Source: CALBPI01 sp963922335 (GTDB lineage Bacteria; Pseudomonadota; Gammaproteobacteria; Steroidobacterales; Woeseiaceae). From it: a stretch of DNA of 64,000 nucleotides. The notes beneath the pieces were generated by a model that saw nothing but the letters and a program-made list of their open reading frames with translations, was not told the DNA's origin and did not search any database. Shown piece after piece: positions 60,125 through 64,000 of this stretch (the stretch's first letter is position 1; every line of letters starts with the position of its first letter). The position numbers and the translations under genes are program-made. The stretch spans positions 1 to 64,000 of the forward strand of contig CAWUIB010000010.1 in NCBI GenBank assembly GCA_963922335.1, written 5' to 3'.

Positions 60125-60145
60125 TTTGAACGGTTCCTGTAAGTG

Positions 60146-60844
60146 TCAGGCCAGTGCACCAGGCACCGATTGCGACACAGTGAGATTGACGCTGACCCAG
60201 TCGCGCAATGCCCGTCGCGCAGCGCGGCCGTCGTTGGCCAGCGCCGCAGGCAATCCGGCGAGTTGGTCGAAGGTATCGATATCTTCAAGCGGCTCACGCG
60301 TGACAAGACTAAGTCCGGCCGTTTCGCAGGCGGCGCGCAAAGCCGTACCCAATGAAGCGGTAGACCAGGGTAGTGATTCCAGCGCTGGCCACGGCGCCCT
60401 CGACCCCATCACAACCACGCCGCCGTCCGCGGCCTGACCTAATACGACGTCGAACGTCTCAAGCGCCTTAAGACATTCATTCAAGTAGACAAGATCCAGC
60501 GTGGGTGCGTCGGATCCAATGAACAATATGGGTCGACCCGGTTGGTGAAACTGCTGATGGGCATGTTGAATACGCTCACCGAGATTGCCCGCGGGCTGGT
60601 GGATCACTGTTGCACTGGGGAGTGCACTCTGTGCCCACTCAGTATCGGTGGCCGAGGCGACAGAAATAACCCTCTCGTGTGGCCACCCGGCTACATCTTC
60701 TAGCGCGCACAGCCAAAGCAGCTGCGCAAGTTTCGCGGTTCTATCGACCCCAAATTGATGAGCGATACGTTGCTTGCCGACGCCAGGCGTTGGACGCTTG
60801 GCCATCAAGATCAGTACGGGTTGTTGGTGCGGGTCAAAAGCCAT
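60146..60844 (-). CDS. 'rSAM/selenodomain-associated transferase 1' (TIGR04282, DUF2064)
   Basis: 232 residues. VLILMAKRPTPGVGKQRI near the N-terminus (nucleotide-binding pattern), LFIGSDAPTL and QAADGGVVVMGSR are the family marks. Its usual companions are a glycosyltransferase (57252 here) and often a radical-SAM protein, which is absent from this window. First gene of the minus-strand cluster, 21 bases before the TVP38 gene. Confidence 0.88.
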   Translation of the reverse strand: MAFDPHQQPVLILMAKRPTPGVGKQRIAHQFGVDRTAKLAQLLWLCALEDVAGWPHERVISVASATDTEWAQSALPSATVIHQPAGNLGERIQHAHQQFHQPGRPILFIGSDAPTLDLVYLNECLKALETFDVVLGQAADGGVVVMGSRAPWPALESLPWSTASLGTALRAACETAGLSLVTREPLEDIDTFDQLAGLPAALANDGRAARRALRDWVSVNLTVSQSVPGALA

Positions 60845-60909
60845 GAGTGTCTATCGCAAGGGTTGCGCCTAGAGAGACCAGCGCCACCCGCGAAACATTA
60901 CATGTCGGT

Positions 60910-61248
60910 TCAGACCGCTTTGCCGTCTTCTTCGCCTGTTCGGATTCTGAGAACGCGTTCGAGCGGTTGGACGAAAATCTTCCCGTCGCCGACTTTACCG
61001 GTACGGGAAGCGCCAACGATCGCCTCGATCACCGCTTCTGCCATCTCTTCAGTCGCCGCTACTTCCACCTTGGTTTTCGGGAGGAAGTCAACGACGTACT
61101 CCGCCCCACGATAGAGTTCCGTGTGGCCGCGCTGACGCCCGAAGCCCTTGACCTCGGTAACGGTCATGCCCTGGACGCCGAGCTCCGCAAGTGCGTTGCG
61201 CACGTCATCCAGTCGAAACGGCTTGATAATGGCGGTGATCAGTTTCAT
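60910..61248 (-). CDS. PII nitrogen regulatory protein (GlnB/GlnK type)
   Basis: 112 residues, exactly the PII length. MKLITAIIKPFRLDDVRNAL, the T-loop GHTELYRGAEYVVDF with the uridylylated Tyr at position 51, and KIFVQPLERVLRIRTGE are all conserved. It reports nitrogen and 2-oxoglutarate status by binding partners such as glutamine synthetase adenylyltransferase. No amtB or glnA is in the window, so GlnB and GlnK cannot be told apart. GGAG lies upstream of ATG 61248. Confidence 0.95.
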   Translation of the reverse strand: MKLITAIIKPFRLDDVRNALAELGVQGMTVTEVKGFGRQRGHTELYRGAEYVVDFLPKTKVEVAATEEMAEAVIEAIVGASRTGKVGDGKIFVQPLERVLRIRTGEEDGKAV

Positions 61249-61339
61249 CCGGGTCTCCGGGGGTTCGAGAGCTCGCTCAGGTAGTGTATAACACGCGCAA
61301 GCCTGCGGGCAGTAGACCACCCAAACCAAACAAGATGAT

Positions 61340-62164
61340 ATGAACCAGGCTCGCGAAGCGATTGACGTCAAAAAGCCGGTACCGTCCGCGACGGTAATGC
61401 TGCTCAGGGATCATGGAGGCACGCTGGAAGTCTTGATGTTGCGCCGTCATAAAGGGGCGGATTTTGCCCGTGCGTGGGTATTTCCTGGCGGTCTTGCGGC
61501 GCCTTCCGACTTCGAGCGCAGTCTCGATCCGTTTTGCAGCGGTCTCGATGATGCTGAGGCATCGAGACAGCTGGGTGTCGAAACCGGCGGGCTTGGTCTG
61601 TGGGTTGCAGGCATACGCGAGTGTTTCGAAGAGAGCGGATTCTTGTTGGCCCGTGACTTCGAAGGTGAGTTGTGTCAGCCGGGGTCGTCCGAGCATCGGG
61701 ATCGATTCGAAGACTACAGAGTGGCGTTGGCGGGAGAGGAGATCACGCTACGCGAGGTCTGTGAAACCGAAAACCTGACTTTGGACGTTGGTGCGCTGGA
61801 GTATGTGAGTTTCTGGACTACTCCAGTACCTATGGCGAGACGTTACGCCACGCGCTTCTTTGTTGCCGCCGTGCCGCATGGCCAGGAGGGGGCACCGGAC
61901 GGGCGCGAGACCACCGCGAGCCGATGGGTAACCCCTGAGGCAGCGCTGGAGGCCGGCGAGCAAACCGGTGATGACGCCATGATTCTGCATCCGCCGACGC
62001 GCGTGAATCTTCAGTGGCTGGCGAAGTTCCAATCTGTTCAGGAAGTCATGACCGCTGCTCGGGCGATCGATAAGCGCGACATTCAGGAAATTGTCCCGAT
62101 CATCGACGAGCCTGAAGATGCTCGAAGTGTTCGCCTTCCGGATGGCACAAGGGTCCCGCTTTGA
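61340..62164 (+). CDS. NUDIX hydrolase
   Basis: 274 residues. PSATVMLLRDHGGTLEVLMLRRH at the N-terminus and VAGIRECFEESGFLL (part of the Nudix box, RExxEExG) define the family. Length and the long insert resemble the group acting on ADP-ribose or CoA esters. It is divergent from the PII gene, with 91 bases between, and its stop overlaps the next start (TTGA). Confidence 0.85.
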   Translation: MNQAREAIDVKKPVPSATVMLLRDHGGTLEVLMLRRHKGADFARAWVFPGGLAAPSDFERSLDPFCSGLDDAEASRQLGVETGGLGLWVAGIRECFEESGFLLARDFEGELCQPGSSEHRDRFEDYRVALAGEEITLREVCETENLTLDVGALEYVSFWTTPVPMARRYATRFFVAAVPHGQEGAPDGRETTASRWVTPEAALEAGEQTGDDAMILHPPTRVNLQWLAKFQSVQEVMTAARAIDKRDIQEIVPIIDEPEDARSVRLPDGTRVPL

Positions 62165-63003
62165 TTCCGATTGCTGTTGCACAGCCTGTCGTCATTGAGA
62201 GCGGGGTCACGCGCTACACCGCGCCGAATGCAGGCGTCATGACCGGTCCTGGCACCAATGTCTACTGGATTGGTGAAGAACGCGTAACGCTGATCGATCC
62301 GGGGCCAGACGACCCCGCACATATCGATGCCTTGCTGGACGAGGTAGGTGATCGACTCGAACGCGTTGTGGTCACGCATACGCATCGCGACCACAGTCCG
62401 GCGGCGACGCCGATCGCAAAAGCGACGGGCGCTTCGCTGTTCGGCATGCGAGCACCGGACACCTTTGAGAACGATCAGACGTTCGTGCCGGATGTTGAGC
62501 TAGCCGATGGCGATGTGCTCGATTGCGACGGTTACCAAGTGACGGTCCTGCACACCCCCGGTCATGCATCCAATCATGTGTGTTTGTTGCTGGCGGGACC
62601 TGACTTGTTGTTTACCGGCGACCACATCATGGAAGGATCGACGGTCGTTATCGCAGCGCCAGACGGTGATATGCAGGCCTATTTCGAGTCAATGGCACGG
62701 CTACGTACGGTGGGTGCGCGCTGTATCGCGCCGGGACATGGTCGCGTGATTGCCGACCCGATTGCAGCAATCGATGCCATCGTCGAACACCGCAAACGGC
62801 GCGAAGCGCTTGTACTTGAAATGGTGGCTGAACATGCCCCGGTAAGCACCGACGGTCTTTTGCCGAAGGTCTATAGCGATGTGCCGGAAGTAGTTTTGCC
62901 CGTTGCACGGATGTCGCTGCTTGCGCACCTCACCAAACTGGCGAATGACGGACAGATTACCGGCGATGATGCCGGTTGGAATTCTATGGAGCAGGACCGA
63001 TGA
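62161..63003 (+). CDS. Metallo-beta-lactamase-fold hydrolase (LACTB2-like)
   Basis: 280 residues. Zinc ligands: THTHRDHS (HxHxDH), HTPGHASNH, FTGDHIMEG and APGHGRVI. The C-terminal winged-helix-like tail (LARMSLLAHLTKLANDGQI) fits the LACTB2-like group with ribonuclease or thioester hydrolase activity. The start is TTG 62161, overlapping the NUDIX stop by four bases (TTGA), which supports coupled translation. The downstream nitroreductase gene overlaps its stop by four bases. Confidence 0.9.
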   Translation: MIPIAVAQPVVIESGVTRYTAPNAGVMTGPGTNVYWIGEERVTLIDPGPDDPAHIDALLDEVGDRLERVVVTHTHRDHSPAATPIAKATGASLFGMRAPDTFENDQTFVPDVELADGDVLDCDGYQVTVLHTPGHASNHVCLLLAGPDLLFTGDHIMEGSTVVIAAPDGDMQAYFESMARLRTVGARCIAPGHGRVIADPIAAIDAIVEHRKRREALVLEMVAEHAPVSTDGLLPKVYSDVPEVVLPVARMSLLAHLTKLANDGQITGDDAGWNSMEQDR

Positions 63004-63590
63004 CTAAGTTCTCTGACGATGTTTACGAGCGATTGTTTCTGGAGGCGAGAACTTGTGCTCACTGGTTGGATAAGTCTGTTGACGAGTCCTTGCTGCGAGA
63101 GGCCTATGCCCTGATGCGGATGGGACCGACGAGCGCGAACTGTTGTCCAACGCGGTTGGTGTTCATTACGACGGACGAGGGGCGTGCTCGTCTCAGACCA
63201 CACCTGATCGAATCGAATATCGAGAAGACGATGACGGCGCCCGCAACGATTATCGTGGCCTATGACAGTGAGTTCTACGAACGGGTGCCGGAGCTGCATC
63301 CGCATAATCCCGGTGCGCGCGACTGGTTTACCGGCAGTGATGAGAGCATCTATGAAAACGCTATGCGCAATGGCAGTTTGCAGGGTGGTTACCTGATTAT
63401 GGCGTTACGTTCGCTCGGTCTCGACTGCGGGCCGATGTCCGGCTTTGATCCTGCGGGGATCAACGGTGAGTTCTTTCCGGATGGTCGATTCAAAGCGAAT
63501 TTCCTGCTTAACACCGGCTATGGCGATTACAGCGAGGTGCACCCGCGTTTGCCGCGACTCGATTTTGAGGATGCCTGCAAAATCGTCTAG
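63000..63590 (+). CDS. RutE-like malonic semialdehyde reductase / nitroreductase-family protein
   Basis: 196 residues. MRMGPTSANCCPTRLVF, EKTMTAPATIIVAYD, GSLQGGYLIMALRSLGLDCGPMSGFD and FLLNTGYGD follow RutE closely, an FMN-dependent member of the nitroreductase fold. RutE reduces malonic semialdehyde in pyrimidine degradation. The other rut genes are not visible, so a general role in removing reactive aldehydes is possible. ATGA overlap with the hydrolase gene sets the start. Confidence 0.87.
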   Translation: MTKFSDDVYERLFLEARTCAHWLDKSVDESLLREAYALMRMGPTSANCCPTRLVFITTDEGRARLRPHLIESNIEKTMTAPATIIVAYDSEFYERVPELHPHNPGARDWFTGSDESIYENAMRNGSLQGGYLIMALRSLGLDCGPMSGFDPAGINGEFFPDGRFKANFLLNTGYGDYSEVHPRLPRLDFEDACKIV

Positions 63591-63647
63591 TGACTGTCGC
63601 ACTGGTATGATCCCACTCGAATCAGGGATTAGCTGCAAGGAAGTGCG

Positions 63648-64000
63648 GTGCGTCGAGTGAAATATCAGTTCACGGGAATGATGTGTGGACTGTTGCTAGC
63701 GGCAGCGGCCTGCGCGGGCCCTTACATTGATCCGGGCGATCTCGCCCTCCGCCATGATATCCAACTGCTGGCAGACGAGGGCGTAATCACCTCGCCCGTG
63801 ACGAGCTGGCCATTATCCTGGGGCGATATCCTGAACGATATCTCGGATTTTGATTCGGTGGCGTCGCTCGATGAAAGCGCACTCGGTGCGCTGACACGTC
63901 TACGCAGACTCGGGTCCCGCGCGACTCACGTGCGAGAACTTCAATACGGGATCGATGCCAAATACGATACAGGCCCGCTGATTCTTCGGGGATTCGAAGA
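63648..64000 (+). CDS. Wzi-like capsule-assembly lipoprotein (3' end outside window)
   Basis: The first 117 or so codons only. GTG 63648 with AAGGAA five bases before. The N-terminus MRRVKYQFTGMMCGLLLAAAAC is a lipoprotein-type signal with AAAC. PYIDPGDLALRHDIQLLADEGVITSPVTSWPLSWGDI resembles the start of capsule assembly Wzi-family barrel proteins. The beta-barrel, which would prove it, lies beyond the window. A GTG three codons later (63657) is an alternative start. Confidence 0.65.
   Translation, partial: MRRVKYQFTGMMCGLLLAAAACAGPYIDPGDLALRHDIQLLADEGVITSPVTSWPLSWGDILNDISDFDSVASLDESALGALTRLRRLGSRATHVRELQYGIDAKYDTGPLILRGFE

Noticed and set aside
1..64000. CRISPR arrays, tRNA or rRNA genes, insertion sequences
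   Set aside because: I saw no spaced direct repeats, no cloverleaf-like or rRNA-like stretches, and no transposase motifs by eye; a dedicated scan was not possible.

Overview
The window looks like chromosomal DNA from a free-living, probably marine, gammaproteobacterium. The G+C content is moderately high, coding density is very high, and many genes overlap by ATGA or GTGA. Icd with AceK, a two-subunit acetolactate synthase, ProB/ProA, a PII protein, an Aas-like phospholipid acyltransferase and Gram-negative outer-membrane proteins all fit this. I saw no rRNA, tRNA, CRISPR array, insertion sequence or prophage.

Layout. (1) 1-8784 is a tight same-strand run encoding an unusual envelope system: the end of a Ser/Thr kinase fused to a TPR region, a PEGA protein with an FHA-like head and a cysteine-less sulfatase-modifying-type domain, a small acidic membrane protein, a MotA/TolQ/ExbB-type channel, a degenerate Hsp70/actin-like protein with an FHA domain, and two von Willebrand A proteins whose N-terminal helix resembles an ExbD/MotB stator helix. 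A glycine-zipper OmpA protein follows (8902-9660). This is my main candidate for an undescribed system: kinase and phosphothreonine reader coupled to a proton-driven motor-like complex. (2) 9771-14023 holds a pterin dehydratase, a secreted zinc metalloprotease and a histidine-kinase-like protein with no visible acceptor His. (3) 14156-22722 is a LacI-type sugar or polyol locus: sodium/solute symporter, TonB-dependent receptor, LacI regulator, Gfo/Idh/MocA oxidoreductase, aldo/keto reductase and TauD-like dioxygenase. Two near-identical perfect palindromes are probable operators. (4) 22743-33000 is mostly housekeeping: a diguanylate cyclase, threonine dehydratase, divergent ilvB and ilvN, proB-proA, aceK and icd. 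(5) 33079-47269 is envelope and lipid biology: a patatin/Omp85 protein, a RIO-like kinase, a giant AAA/P-domain/beta-propeller protein, an MFS-acyltransferase fusion, a SYLF lipoprotein-like protein, M48 protease plus LemA, and ApbE.

(6) 47622-57243 is one long operon with thioredoxin-like, periplasmic and TPR proteins, then ExbB, two ExbD proteins and an AgmX/PglI-type TonB-like protein. It is a second, unrelated energy-transducing complex, and one ExbD has Asn where the proton-carrying Asp should be. (7) 57252-60844 (minus strand) holds two 'rSAM/selenodomain-associated' transferases flanking a mercuric-reductase-like flavoprotein and a TVP38 membrane protein. (8) 60910-64000 holds PII, a NUDIX hydrolase, a metallo-beta-lactamase-fold hydrolase, a RutE-like nitroreductase and the start of a Wzi-like lipoprotein.

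All family calls come from reading motifs in the translated sequence. No database search was run.
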